The notes beneath the pieces are model-generated. The model saw only the letters and a program-made list of their open reading frames with translations, did not search any database and was not told where the DNA came from. From the NCBI GenBank assembly GCA_003254905.1, contig QANU01028716.1:486747-550746 (forward strand): a stretch of 64,000 bases of DNA, written 5' to 3'. A program made the position numbers and the translations under genes. This document shows positions 1 to 12,159 of this stretch, piece by piece; the stretch's first letter is position 1; every line of letters begins with the position of its first letter. This DNA comes from Nissolia schottii (taxonomy: Eukaryota; Streptophyta; Magnoliopsida; Fabales; Fabaceae).

Positions 1-3000
1 GCTGAAGCTTAAAAGTAATAATCGTTACTGCCATAAATAATTACATAAACAAGTATCTGGTCCATCACAATTTACAACCATCAGAGTATCATATTAGTTT
101 ACATATACAAGCCAAATACCTCAAAATACATATCAAAATATATCAAAATATAACAAAATGTCCATCTGATGCCAAACTAGACTGGCTGGTCCTCGGTCCT
201 CTACTGCTCCACGTGCGGCTCCTCATAGGGCTCCTCGTAGCCCTCATACTCTTCGTCTGCTCCTGGAAGCATAAGCGAGTGGGGGTGAGAACAGTCGTCC
301 TCAGTGTTTAACCTTAGCGTAGGGATCTCTTTTTCTCGCTTATCAACCCCGTTCAGGTGTTTCTAAGTGAACATGCATACTAACATCCTACTGATTATTA
401 TCTGGCCTAAGGTCCTGAATGACTTTATCTACTTTACTAGGTGACTGGGGAACTAGTCTTGCTTATCTAAGTTCTTGTGCTTGTTAACTTTTCTCGCATA
501 TATACATAGTCGTCTCGAGCATTCTCTTGACGGTATACACATGCTCATATATATTACCATATACTTATGCATCATATACTCGTATACTCATTCATCATAT
601 ACGCATGTAACTCATACATCATATGCTCATGCTTGGGGAACATGGGGATCTCTTACGCTTCCGGTTGGGCTAGTGAACCGGGGTAGTGTCCTTCTTCATA
701 CATTGGTCCTGCGCTCATGTAACCGTGGCCTACGGCTACAACCACTTCTGTTCCCAACTTGACGACGACCCGGCTGCGCTCACACCAGAGTGGTTGCTAA
801 CCACCGATGGGGTCTAGTGACCATCGCTGCCAATCAAGTTGGCTACCCTTCCTACAAGTAGGGAGGTGGGAGTCTGTACCCTTTTGACGTAACCAAGCGG
901 GGACTCATATCTCATCATCATATCTCATCTCGTCATCACTTCTCATCATTTCTCAGCATACTCATCATCATATCTCATCATCATGCCATTAACTTCTTTA
1001 ACCAGTCCGCCCTTTTGGGACTTGGTGAGGTAGCATCATTTACCAATCCACCCTTTTGGGACTGGTGAGGGGCGTGTCCGTAGACGTGCCAAGAGAAGGG
1101 ATTCCTATCATATAACTATATACTTGTTCCCTAAGGTTCAATTATGCTCTTTAAACTTTACGTGATTGACCTCTAGTTCTCATGATGCATTATGGCATAA
1201 TCATTCCTAACATACATATTCTACATGCAATGTTCCACATACATCATCATACAAATATTTCATGCATTCATCATAAACATACCTCATGAAAATGTTCTAC
1301 ATGCATCATCATAACATAACTCATTCATTCATCATATTCTCATAAACATAGGGGAGCATATTATCACTTGCTAAACCTAACATAGCATATCCAAGCATTT
1401 GTTCCATAAACAACATAATCATATAAAACATAATCACATAACGTATATTATTTCCTTATGATAGCATAAGATACGTCTGTTTCCTGTCAGCATTTAGTTA
1501 TCAGAAACCGGAAAGGTTCAAGACCTTATCCCCAAGGTTTTTGATAGCCTGAAGATCATTTTTCATGTCTAAAATTTCAGATTCTGACCTCTGCACCACG
1601 AAATTACAATTCTACCATTTTTTTCCAAAATTACCATTTTGCCCCCTTAAACGCCCTGTTATCTTTAGAATTTTTGTTCTCAAAAACCCGATGGACTCAA
1701 GACTTGCCCTTAAGGTTTTTGATATTTATAAACCCATATTTTCTGAAAACAAACCCAGTTTTTCAGTTCCAAGATGTGAAATTCCCGTTTTGCCCCTTTT
1801 ATGATCAAAATGCTACTTTTGCCCATAAAACCGATTTCCTTCAAAATTTTAGTTAACCACACTCCAGTGGACTCAAGTCTTGACCCCAAGGTTTTTGATA
1901 TCTCTGGACCCATTTTTCATAAAAAGAAACCCAGATTTTTAGTCTAAATACCCGAAATTACAGAAATGACAATTTTGCCCTTTTATGCCAAAAACCCCAT
2001 TTTTGCTATATGTCACCTTTCCTCAAAACCCTTCCATGTACAACACTAATAACATTTTTGCACATACTTCAGCATTTATAAATCACATATTATCATCCTC
2101 AAATCACATAATGACACATTTTTACCCACCTCATACATTATCTCAACATATATCACATAAATGCACATTTTATCACATATTCACACATACACATATTTAG
2201 ATCACCAAGGGGGTGACCACATCATACATTCTACCTTTTTCCCACCTATTTCAACCATTCAAAATCACATTCATTTTAATCAAATCATTAATAACATAAG
2301 AAAATTCATTTTTAGGCATAAAACACATGTTATGGGTATTTACTCATAAATCACTTAAGCATGCAAGAGGCATAGAACCATCAAGGGATGGTTTTAGCTA
2401 GTTACCCACCTCTCAAGAGAGTTGGTGAAGGGAGTTGGGAGTGAAGTTCCACAAGCCTTGATGTTCCTAAAGCTTTATGTCACCTTCCTCCAAAATGAGA
2501 CCATTGCATAATGAAGAGGATGATGATGTTGTTCCTCTTGGTTGTGAATGTAAGAAATGAGAACTAGGATGAGGAGACTTTGGGGGTGTAGTTTCGGTTC
2601 TTGGGGGTGAAAAAGGATGGCAAGAATGCTTGCTTTCTTGGAGACAAAGTGGTGTTCTTGGAGCTTGGCTTGAGGTGTGGTTATGGAGGATTGTAGAAGA
2701 GGAAGTTTTTCTTGAGATTTTGGGGGGGAGGGGTTCGGTTTTTGGAGGGCTGTTTGTGAGGGAAATTAGTTGATTTTTAGAATAAATAAAATGTGATGAA
2801 TAGTAGGAGGTATGGGCATGGGTGTGGGTAGTGATGTGATTTAGTGAAGTAAGTAAGAAAAGTATGGTGATGGGAATTTGGAAGCACATTTTGGGGAATT
2901 ATGTTTTTGGTCAAAAATTCTCCTTCAAAACCGTGCAGCCCTCTTCTTAGTTGCTGAGATTTCATTTTTTTTCCAGTTCCTGTTCGCTCGTGTTTTATCG

Positions 3001-3339
3001 CATGCAGTGTCGGTGCGTCGCGCACGGTCGTCCAAAAAATATTTCGTTTATACCACTGCGACCCTCTAATTCCCCCTACCTAAGGGTATTAATATTTAAA
3101 GGTGTTTGTGAATTTTTCTCTGGGAGATTATTTTCACGGACACCTCTTACGCGTTGGAAAATTTCATCGGCGAACAGCGGCTGTTCGGTTGTCTGACGAA
3201 CTTCCTAGAGCGACACGTTTTATTTCCTAAGGATATTCTACCTAATAATTTTCCATCTTAATTCTCTAATCATGATTAGAAAATTAATTTAATAATTATG
3301 TTTACGATTATTTCTCTAAGAAAAAATCAGGATGTTACA
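1..3339 (-). mobile_element. Long Ty3/gypsy-type LTR fragment (Tekay-like), fossil
   Basis: Read on the minus strand, the right edge begins TGTAACATCC at 3339, the form of LTR start common in plant chromovirus (Tekay/Del) elements. The body is more than 3.3 kb without a conserved coding frame, which suits the long LTRs of that lineage. Repeated phrases built on CCCTTTTGGGACTGGTGAGG (about 1000-1075) and repeated short blocks containing GGTTTTTGATA (about 1540-1900) run through it. The left end lies outside the window, so solo LTR versus full element cannot be decided. Small open frames inside it are treated as noise. Family assignment rests on the terminus and length only. Confidence 0.55.
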
Positions 3340-3344
3340 TTACA

Positions 3345-4497
3345 CCACTCACTTTGAGGGCAGGAATTAGTGAGCGCTGCGTTAGGAGATACTTGGAGAA
3401 AGTCTCCCGCAATAGTCCAGAAAGGGGGGCCAGTGTCTACCTTAAGTGGGTCCAATCCATGTACCTTTGATTGTACTAGCAGGGGTAGGTAGATGAGCTG
3501 ACGATTATGCAGTGCACCTGGGAGTACATTTTGTTCATGATTCGAGGGTTCCTCTTGTGTGACAAATCGGGAAATCGGGTGCACCTGAAGTTTCTCCCGC
3601 TCCTTGAGGACTTGACGAAGACGGGGACATATAGTTGGGAGTCAGTAGTCTAAGCAACTCTTTATCAAGAGTTGTGTTGCGCTACCAAATTCATTGTGTT
3701 TGAGCTTGGAGGTTGTGTTGTGCTGCTGTACATATGAGCATGGATGAGAATTCCCCAGCTAACCCATCTCTTTAGACTTACTATGTCCCTGTTGGCTGTA
3801 GGGTACACACGATAAATGTTTTAGTTTATTTTTTTAGCTGATGAATAGTAATGTATTTGAATTATTAATTTCTAACACAAAATTGTATTTTTGTTGTGTA
3901 ACTGGAGTTATGGTAAGATAACCACTAAACCAACAAAAGGAGGATTGACTAGCTGTTTATCGTGGCAAACTTGACCAACTTGGCATATACGGGGTAAGCC
4001 AAACAAATTACTTTTTTATGTTTCTAATTATCATTTCATTTATGATACGTTGGTTCTATGGTTGAGACTAAAATATATTTTATATTAATTTTGCAGTTTA
4101 TTTGGGTGCCATATAATGAGTCTGATGTGAATTTGATGATACCTGGGAGGGTAAACGACGAGCAAGTGATATGGGCATCAAATACCTTCCTTATCTGCTT
4201 CGTTATCGTTGAGTTGCACCATGCGGACCGCGTGGTTTGACAGTTCGGTGGTGCCTAGTGTATACCTCGGATACCGATTGACATCGACTGCCTATGATTG
4301 AAGGATGCAAAGGGGGGCTGAAGAGACCGAATGACGTGTGTTTCATGCCAGATGGCATGGGATTTGGCATACATGCACAGATAGGATGGTGTCATACTCT
4401 CTTTCTAGAGACTCCAAGCCCTCTCTCTAGTACTTTCAGTGGTACGGGGCCTCGTTGCAAAGGTTTCTACTGTTTGCTGCAAAGGATATTGAGATAG
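3345..4497 (+). pseudogene. Plant mobile domain (PMD, aminotransferase-like) relic
   Basis: Translated pieces resemble the plant mobile domain found in MULE-type transposases and in host genes annotated as PP7-long-form homologues. Around 3660-3800 come blocks like YQIHCV and YYVPVGCR. At about 4090-4250 the line IWVPYNESD leads to FVIVELHHADRVV and then a QFGG-like block, matching the family pattern of an acidic/aromatic stretch followed by HxxDRVxRQFG. At about 4300-4370 GGLKRPNDVCFMPDG may be a further degraded part. The frame is not maintained and no start or complete exon set is visible. It is either a dead host gene or the cargo of a dead MULE. It is sandwiched between two gypsy LTR pieces, so this block is transposon-rich. 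Confidence 0.5.
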
Positions 4498-4512
4498 CAC
4501 TAAGGGGGTTGC

Positions 4513-5290
4513 TGTTGAAAGTTTATTTATTTCACCTACCTTATCACTTTCAAATCCCGAGGGGGATTTAATCGCAGTATAGTGCGGGTATGGTCGTATC
4601 CATAAGGAGTTGTGAATATAAAATCGTTCTTAAGTTTCGTTAATTAAACAAGATGGTTGGTTGGTTTGTGAATTTATTTCCGAAAGCAAATAAATTAAAA
4701 GAAGCGATAAAGTGACTAAATGAAAATCATATAAGAAATATTGCTAGGATTTAACTCGTACTACGATTTTCATATATCCGTTAACTCAATGCATATGAAC
4801 TATCAAATTCTTGATTTCCTCGCCACCAATTCTTATCTTACTAATCTCTCTCGAGCATGAGAAGATCATTCGATTCCCGATATTAATTGTCGCTCTCACG
4901 CACAGTTAATAAAGCGAATCGGAGTAGCTTTGGATATTAAAACGACCGATATGCCGAACTCTCTCTCAAGCAGTTAGGAAGTATCAGATTAATCGATCTA
5001 GATCTGACTCAATGATGTCGCTCTCGCACACAAAATCAAATCTTAAATCAAGTTATAGTTGATCAAGCTAAAACAAGCATTAAGTTCATATGTAAAATAA
5101 ATTGGGTGAACTTGGTTGTTTTGGTTTGAGAAATAAATTCAGCTCTGGAAAGGGTCAAGAATGCATATTGAAATATAAATAAATCACATCTAGAGTTTAA
5201 ATTTCCCATCGAAAACAGGTAATGGTTCTCATTTGTGAATGGATGACAAATATTAATGTAATTTTTTTTTACAATGTCAGTAAACAAAAA
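4513..5290 (-). mobile_element. Truncated Ty3/gypsy LTR, same family as 29909-31521
   Basis: The plus-strand edge TGTTGAAAG at 4513 equals the edge of the LTR at 29909. About 40 bases further in, both copies carry a block containing GGTCGTATCCAYARGGA-like sequence (ATCGTCTCCACAGGGA in the other copy). At 4800-5030 this copy again aligns with 30240-30460 through CGCCACCARTTCTTA, a GAGCATG block and GATATTAAAACGAC-like sequence. The inner end fades out near 5290, before the MSL1 3' region, so only roughly half of a 1.6-kb LTR survives. It is a fossil fragment; orientation is taken from the other copy. Confidence 0.55.
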
Positions 5291-5414
5291 TTAAAACCTG
5301 AGCCAAATGACCCAACTCGAAAACTAGAAAGATTCAACCAGGATTAATTACAAAACTGCATTTGGTTCCAAAGTATAGCAAATTAATATCCCTGCAGGCC
5401 TTGTACAGAGCATG

Positions 5415-8400
5415 TCACTTATTAGGCATGTCTTGCAATGTGCTGCCAAGTGCAACCCCGTTATTCTTGATGATCTGAACTGCCTGCAGAAGAATGTCCT
5501 GTTCTGCAGCGAATAACTCATCTTTGCCCTGTAAGGAAGAGAAAACTCAGGTAAACAACAAGGGATAAAAAGATGTACAGTAAAATACACATGGAAGTTG
5601 AGAATGGAGTTATTCCCTAAGTAACAAAAGATTGCCCTAAACAGCACTAGATAACATAGTGCAAAAAACAGAAAACAAGATACTTGACTATTGTTTGAAA
5701 AGCATTAAGAGTTAAAACTTCCTTAAGAAACAGGAGGAACTAAAAGATAAGGAAAAAGTTAAACAATCTCAACCACAATGCAGTGAAGCCAACATAAAAT
5801 GAAAGATAATTTCAAAGATAATTATAACATCTCTGCATTGTATTTCCTAGCTGGCAATTTGTGTTTCAATATGCTTGTATGCCAATATTTCGTACTTGAA
5901 GTCACATGAGAATAATTATTTCAAAAGAATTTTACGAACAAAAAGCGTTCATTGAGCAAATAACAAGATAATTATGGATTTAGAAGGATGAGGTACCATG
6001 TGTTTGAGGTTGTATCCAAGTGTCAATTCTGCATATGAACTTTCTACACGCGACAAGAAACAGTAAGGAACCTCTTTTCCTAAGAACACTTTTGCATGTG
6101 ATCTTAGCATGCTCTTCACACTGTCCGATATCTGGGGAATCATACTTAAATCCTCGATTTGAATAGGAACTTTGGTAATAATGGCACGGCATTCAGCACG
6201 GGACTTGTTCACTATAACCTGCCAAGTTTGCATGGAAAATGAAGGCAATAATTATGATGACTGAAGCAGTAAGTTGATCATAATCTCAAGCTCAAAAGCT
6301 TTAGAAACAAAAATGTCCATAGAAAACAAGGCAGCTTTTGTGTGCCCATGCTCGTGTGAATGTGAGGTGCAAACTTCAAAATATACATATGACATATCCT
6401 CTTCAGAAGTTTCCCAGCTAATATATTAAAGCCCAAAAAACAACCCGAATTATAAAGTATAATTTATAATATGGGTGCAATCAAGCAAGTAAATCAGACA
6501 TCTTAGCCTCAGCTTATGAACTGATCACATGAATGGTTAGACACATCTGAAGACAATATCCAGCGGAATCTGACCACTAAGAAGCAGAACATGGTAATGT
6601 TCATATCCTCTTTTGAAATACATGCACATGCCAACATTTATTTCTTCCCTAATTTATTCAATTTATCTTTTTCTAATGAAGTACAAACAAATTATGATTA
6701 AAAAAATTGCCATGAAGGGAAAATATCACTGCAATCTGGAATCTGTCTCAGTAGATGGAGGACAACAGAACCATACATAGATATTTAAGCAACAAGAAGC
6801 TGCTAAAATTATTGCTAAGAAAATCAATCAACACAATTATAACTCGACGATTCAATGGAGAAAAGAGTAAACTCTGGGCTAAAATTGTAGATTCAACTAT
6901 GGGCAACAGATATGTTTGAGAGTTCAGAACAGATATGGCTCTCTTCATTTCATTGCTTTGATGCAGTCGGAGAAAGAAACGAGAAAGTAGGTTCCACTGG
7001 TTATAAAGTGTGGGACTCAATTGTTTTATTTCTTTCTCATTCTCACTCTGCATTGCTGAAGTGAACGCATCTAGGGGAGTAAGGATGTGCAGAAACACCA
7101 GAAAAGAGGGGAAAAGGAAAGCTCACCTGGCTAGAAAAGAAGGAGTTTGGCACTATGACAGGGAACTTCTCGGCACTCAGCAATGACGTAGTAGTAAGAC
7201 CCATTTCCACCACTTGACCCTCAACTGAACCAGCCTGCAATTTGTGCAAATTTTTCAGAAAATAATTGTCCAATAAAAAATAAAACAAACCAATCATTAA
7301 GTTGCACCTACTAAATCAACATACTTTTATAGTATCTCCAATTGAAAAGGGCTTCGAAAACTGCATAGATAAACCACTGAACACATTGCCAAGAATATCT
7401 CTTGCAGCAAAAGCAGTAGCCACTCCTGCATAAAGATAAAAAGAGAGAAGCGTCAAATTATTCATTCCTTATGCTATTAGTGAAGATAAAAAATAAAATA
7501 AAATAAAATAAAAACTCACTAAAAAACATAAAACGGATTTTGAGGCTTGGAAAAGAAAGATAATAAAATATTGAAGAATAAATATAAATTCTTAAACTTT
7601 TTTTGGTGCTATGTTTACTCTTCAGTTTAATACTTACCTCCTATACCACCAACAGTTACAATAGATTGCACAGCCACACCACAAGCCTCAGCCAAAGCCA
7701 TTATACCAATCCCAAATAGACCAACAGAAGAGATTTTGTCTAGAGTAAGCAATTTCTCCCTATCAAGCCCAAGTAAATTCTGACTGGACAATGTACGTGC
7801 AAAAACATTTGTCTTCCATCTATGCAAAAACCATATAAATGAAAGAATCATTGCACCCCTCCAAGCTGGTGCAAGATATTGCAAGGTTATAGTTGTTGGA
7901 GCTACCATAGCACCACTGGAAATCAAAGCCAAATGTCATACAATCGGAAATGTAATACAACAATGCATATAAAAAAATGACTAAGCATGTCCCTAAACTT
8001 TTAAAGAAGTAACTAACATCTGTGAGAATGCCACGAAGGTAACTAAGTATCGCACTGGGTCTTCCATAGCACCCCAAAAGCTTTTCTCATAAGCAACTGG
8101 CTCCATGGATAAGCCTCCGGGGATTAAAGAAATAGGACCCCTCAATGCATATTTGTGAAATTTCCTCAAAATCCAAGGCATCAAGAACCAAGCTACTAGA
8201 GTAGCAGTTAAAGTACTACCGACTGGAATAACAACCTTGTTAAGATATGGATGCGAATCAAGCAACTTTTGAGCATACGGGGTCAGATCATCGGATGTTT
8301 CTTTAACCTTTTGGCCAGCATGAGTTGCAGTCTCCACCATACTCTTCCAAGCATCTCTAAATTTCTCGGCCAAATCACCAGCAACAACAGAATCACCACT

Positions 8401-8802
8401 GGCATTCACATCGCCAGCACCAGAACCAGCAGCAACTTCTTTGCTATCATCCCTGCTTCCTTTGCCACCCAAAGATGACGAATAAGTCCGGCAATTCAAC
8501 ATGTGGGTCATTGAAGCAAAAGGAAGAGTACCCCCGAAACAAGAGCTAGACAAATAAAACGATGCATTGTGTTTGGTACGAGATTCAGAAGCCAAACTAC
8601 TACACTGATTCTTAGCAAAAACTTGAGGCGACACTAACTCCCCTTTGGAATAAAGACAGCTAAGTGAATGAGTAGGCAACCTAGCAACTCTCATAAGGTT
8701 CATATCTGCGCTGCGGTGGTACCGTTGAACTGATTCCAAGCTCACAGAACCCTTGACTGAACTATGGAGACGCTTTAAAGAGGAAAACCTAACAGCCGCC
8801 AT
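5415..8802 (-). CDS. MSL1: MSL1-like mitochondrial mechanosensitive channel (MscS family)
   Basis: This is a homologue of Arabidopsis MSL1, an MscS-type channel of the inner mitochondrial membrane that eases membrane potential and redox stress. Coding exons on the minus strand are 8802-8018, 7915-7638, 7425-7325, 7234-7127, 6218-5997 and 5528-5415. All junctions are GT/AG and the sum is 1608 nt, giving 535 aa and a stop. The N-terminus is rich in Arg/Ser and lacks acidic residues, as expected for a mitochondrial presequence. The region after about residue 190 has hydrophobic segments (PVGSTLTATLVAWFLMPWIL and later ones). The MscS core follows: GLFGIGIMALAEACGVAVQS, DILGNVFSGLSMQFSKPFSI, then AGSVEGQVVEMGLTTTSLL and VPNSFFSSQ. 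The order and spacing are those of MSL1. The start chosen is the first ATG after a predicted 5' UTR acceptor. No breaks are seen. Confidence 0.93.
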
Positions 8803-9300
8803 TGTAGCAAAAATTAAAAGTAGCAGTTCAGCATTCCAAAGAATACATCAAAGGCATTGTTTGATACGATTTCGATTTCAAATCCAAGTCCAAAAAATCA
8901 CTTAAATCTGCAAATTCCAAAAACATCAATACGAACTTCAGCAAAGTGATCTATTGTTGCAACCATCCACATCACATCACACCACACCACACCACGCCAC
9001 AATGCAATCACATCACATCAACATACTACAGATTAAATTTCATTAAAACAAAAGAAATTAACAACAAAAATATGAAAACAGTTCAGAACAATTGAATCAG
9101 CTGATGAACCCTAAGCATACGTCATCAATTTTCGTAATCGAAAAAAAAAGAGAGGGAAAACAAAATGGGAAGAAAAACAAGGTTATATGGGTGTTTGCAT
9201 CGCATTGAATCGGGTTATTGCGAGGAACGAAAACAGCGAGAAATAGGAAAACGAAGTGCACCTTGCTGAGCTTGAAGGTTGGGCTGAACATGAAGCTGCC
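8803..9300 (-). other. 5' UTR and leader intron of the MSL1-like gene
   Basis: Upstream of the ATG at 8802, an acceptor-like GGAATTTGCAG ends at 8908, leaving 8803-8907 as leader. A donor-like AAG|GTGCAC sits near 9262, so a non-coding first exon of about 9263-9300 followed by a leader intron is plausible. The intron contains a CACAT/CACAC-rich low-complexity run (about 8968-9025 on the plus strand). No clear TATA box is visible above 9300, which fits a housekeeping promoter. This is inference from splice-site shape only. Confidence 0.45.
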
Positions 9301-9640
9301 GATTGAATACTACAGTCTCAGATTTTTTTTATTTTTTATTTTTATTTTCTTCTTTACTTGCAAAGTAAGACAAGAATGAATAACCCTATAAATGAAAATT
9401 TCAATTAAAAAAACAAATGATTAGTATAACTGTGGCAGCGTTTGTTTGGAGGGCAGGCCACCATCATAGTGAGGGATAGAAAGAATTCAGGTTCATTTAG
9501 ACTCAATTTTATGTCTTATTAGATTAAAATTTTGTGTAGTTTGTGTCACAAATTTAATGAGATATAAAAAATATAAAAATTGTGTTCTTGTATACCGTAT
9601 CTCAACCCATCATTGCTTGAAGTCCTACTATTGATTTTTT
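9301..9640. other. Intergenic, low complexity
   Basis: AT-rich DNA between the MSL1 promoter side and the LINE tail, with poly-T rich runs near 9325-9355. I see no gene. Confidence 0.5.
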
Positions 9641-10620
9641 TTTATTTTGAAATATAAGAATTTATTTGTATTTTTTCTAAAGAAAGTAGCTAATAAATTT
9701 TAAAAAATAAAATTAAAAACAATTAATGATGACGTTGCTTCTTTAGTGCTGCAAACAACCAAAACATAGGACTAAGAAATCCTCAACTGATGAATATTAC
9801 AATCATCAGTAAATAAAAATAATCTAATATAAGCTGGAGGTGAATCAAAACTATGCATTCCCACAGGGAGATCTTGGGCATATTTGGCAAGTGCACTAGC
9901 CACCAAATTTCCCACGTGAAGTTTGGGAAGGAATCATTGATGCGACGAATCTCCGTTAAAACAAGGCCAACTCTTGTTAATGAGATTGAGCCCCAAAATA
10001 GAATTAGATTCAGCTATAACTCTCTAGAGCCCCATTTGATTGGCCTTATCCAGACCCAACCAGATACTCCAAATCTGGACATGTAAGATAGAGAGCATGA
10101 ACCAAGGTTACTAGCAAAAGCGTGAAGAAGTCTACCATTTCTTCATACCCACAACCTATGCACCTGGGATCAGTAGTTAGAGAATGTGGCCAGCATATTA
10201 GAAGCAATCTGATAACCTGACTTTACAGAATCCCAGAGATCAAGTATTCCTAGTTCCTAACAGAAGGATGGAGGAGACCAATTATTTTGTTGAGAATATA
10301 TTCTAGAAGAACTTGAGAAATCGCAACAATATCCCAAGAACCTGACACATCAAAAAAGCCATTGATAGTAGCTTCCTTATCATTGTTAGAAAGATTAACT
10401 AGAGCATACTCGTGAAAAGGACCACCGTTGATACTCCCAAAACCTTAAGAGTACCACCATTACCAATACACCAAATCAAATTATCTCTGACTTTGCTCCA
10501 GCTTTCACAAACTCCCTTCCAGAGGTTAAAGTTGGCAACGCCTCGTTGTATTGTTAGCAAAATATCGTTACCACACTTGTTAGTTTGAATGAAGAACCTG
10601 GACCCACAAGTCATCCTTTA
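9640..10620 (-). mobile_element. LINE (L1-type) 3' fragment: zf-RVT and RNase H remnants
   Basis: On the minus strand, 10614-10399 translates to LWKGVCESWSKVRDNLIWCI followed by GNGGTLK, the WxxxG block after the reverse transcriptase of plant L1-type LINEs (zf-RVT region). Further down, 10020-9790 gives pieces such as VASALAKYAQDLP and SPPAYIRLFLFTDD, the usual end of the LINE-encoded RNase H domain. The stretch between is a degraded copy with several stops. An A-rich tail on the minus strand (plus-strand T run near 9636-9650) marks the likely 3' end. The 5' two-thirds of the element is missing. Dead copy. Confidence 0.6.
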
Positions 10621-11420
10621 ATGCTTGTTAAGTTAGCATTATTTTCATCTGAGAATGAGAAATTTGACTTCTCAATGAATTATAATAGCAAGTAAAAAAA
10701 AAAAGGATTTTTCACAAACTTAAATTTGACACACTCAAATCGAGGAAAAAAAAAAGATTAGAAATTCACGAGTTTTTGTCTCAAAATGAAAAGACTTTCG
10801 TTAAAAACTCTTACTCTTTAAAAAAAAAAAATTTACATTGAGTCAAATTTGTTGAGTTCTTTTTTAGTAGACTAATTAATCGAGTTCTTAGTTAAAGAGC
10901 TCAAATACCAATTTTTTTTAAGGAATAATGCTCTTATGAAATGAAAAGAAGAAATTAAGATAGTACTTACTTTAAAATTATTTAATAGAGTCTCCACATA
11001 ATGCATTTTATTAATTTAAGAATATTTTCGTTTCCTTAGTTTCAAAATTAATTTAAGTGAACTCCTATAATACTTTTAAATAAATTAATCTATTGTCACT
11101 CTGAGGTTTTTATTTTAAGTATTATGGGGGCCCAACAGCAAGATGACCTACACAAATCTGGGTAAGAAGGCCCATAAGAAATCATAAAAATGCAGCATCA
11201 AAAGATCATTGGAAAAATTGGTCTGTCAAAACTGTTATTAAGGGCCCAATTGGGAAGGCCATCAGCAAGTAAATTTGAAATTTTGACATTAGTAATTCCA
11301 CCCAACATATTTTATACAAAAATATTATATGTGCACCTAATTTTATACACTCATACATATACCATTAATAATGCACAAATTTTATTCTTATGAGTGCACA
11401 AACATTATAAACTTATAGAT
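10621..11420. other. Intergenic AT-rich DNA
   Basis: Homopolymer A/T runs and short imperfect repeats. No coding signal, RNA gene or recognisable transposon end is seen. Confidence 0.45.
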
Positions 11421-11423
11421 AAT

Positions 11424-11667
11424 ATTCTCAATTATATGTAATTAAGTGCACAAGCATTACAAACATTAAAACACAAACTTTATGTATATAAGTATATGGT
11501 GTATGTATGATGTATATTTTTTGATGTACGTGTAGCAGGACTCTATTCTCAATTATACTTAATTAAGTGCACAAACATTACAAACATTAAAACATAAACT
11601 TTATGTATATAAGTATAAGGTGTATGTATAGTGTATTTTTTTTTTAGTGTACGTATAGTAGGACTCC
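11424..11667. repeat. Tandem duplication, unit about 121 bp, two copies
   Basis: The unit starting TATTCTCAATTATA at 11424 returns at 11545 with the same internal order: AATTAAGTGCACAA, CATTACAAACATTAAAACA, CTTTATGTATATAAGTATA, GGTGTATGTAT and a closing TAGNAGGACTC. The copies differ by scattered substitutions and a T-run length change. A partial older copy may precede it from about 11380. Confidence 0.75.
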
Positions 11668-11758
11668 TAAATAAAAATGAGACTAAATTGAAAATTTTTC
11701 CTTTATATTATTACTAAAATTATTATTTTTTAATTCGTGGATTACTTACATTTATTAT

Positions 11759-12155
11759 CAAAGGTCATTTAACTCTAATTTGTGCGGTAACCCCAGTCTT
11801 CCCTCGTGCGATTACCCATATATTCGAGAACGAAGGGACAATGGTTCAAAGCATTAAAAAAGATTAACAAAGCACCTGCCATCATAAAAGAATGAGAAAT
11901 TACAGCCAAAAAATTAAAAAGTTAGTACACAAAGTCCAAAAGCAGGTATCATTTAAATCTAATTTGTGTGTTAACCCTAATTTTTTCTCATATGATTTTA
12001 CATATATTCATAAATGAAGGGGCAATAAAAGGTTCAAAGCATCAAAAGAGATTGACAAAACATCAGCTGTAATCATAAAAGAAAAAGAGAAATTATAGCA
12101 AACAAAAATTGAAAAGTTAGCAGTATATAAAGCCGAAAAGCAAGTATCATTTTGT
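11759..12155. repeat. Tandem duplication, unit about 185 bp, two copies
   Basis: CATTTAACTCTAATTTGTGC at about 11767 recurs as CATTTAAATCTAATTTGTGT at about 11950. Both are followed by TTAACCC-like, GGTTCAAAGCAT, CATAAAAGAA, GAGAAATTA and a closing AGCAGGTATCATTT / AGCAAGTATCATTT. The two copies are clearly diverged, so the duplication is not recent. Function unknown. Confidence 0.7.
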
Positions 12156-12159
12156 AAGT

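Noticed and set aside
2467-3025. Overlapping minus-strand open frames rich in His, Pro, Ser and Thr
   Set aside because: They lie within the gypsy LTR and have the composition of low-complexity non-coding DNA.
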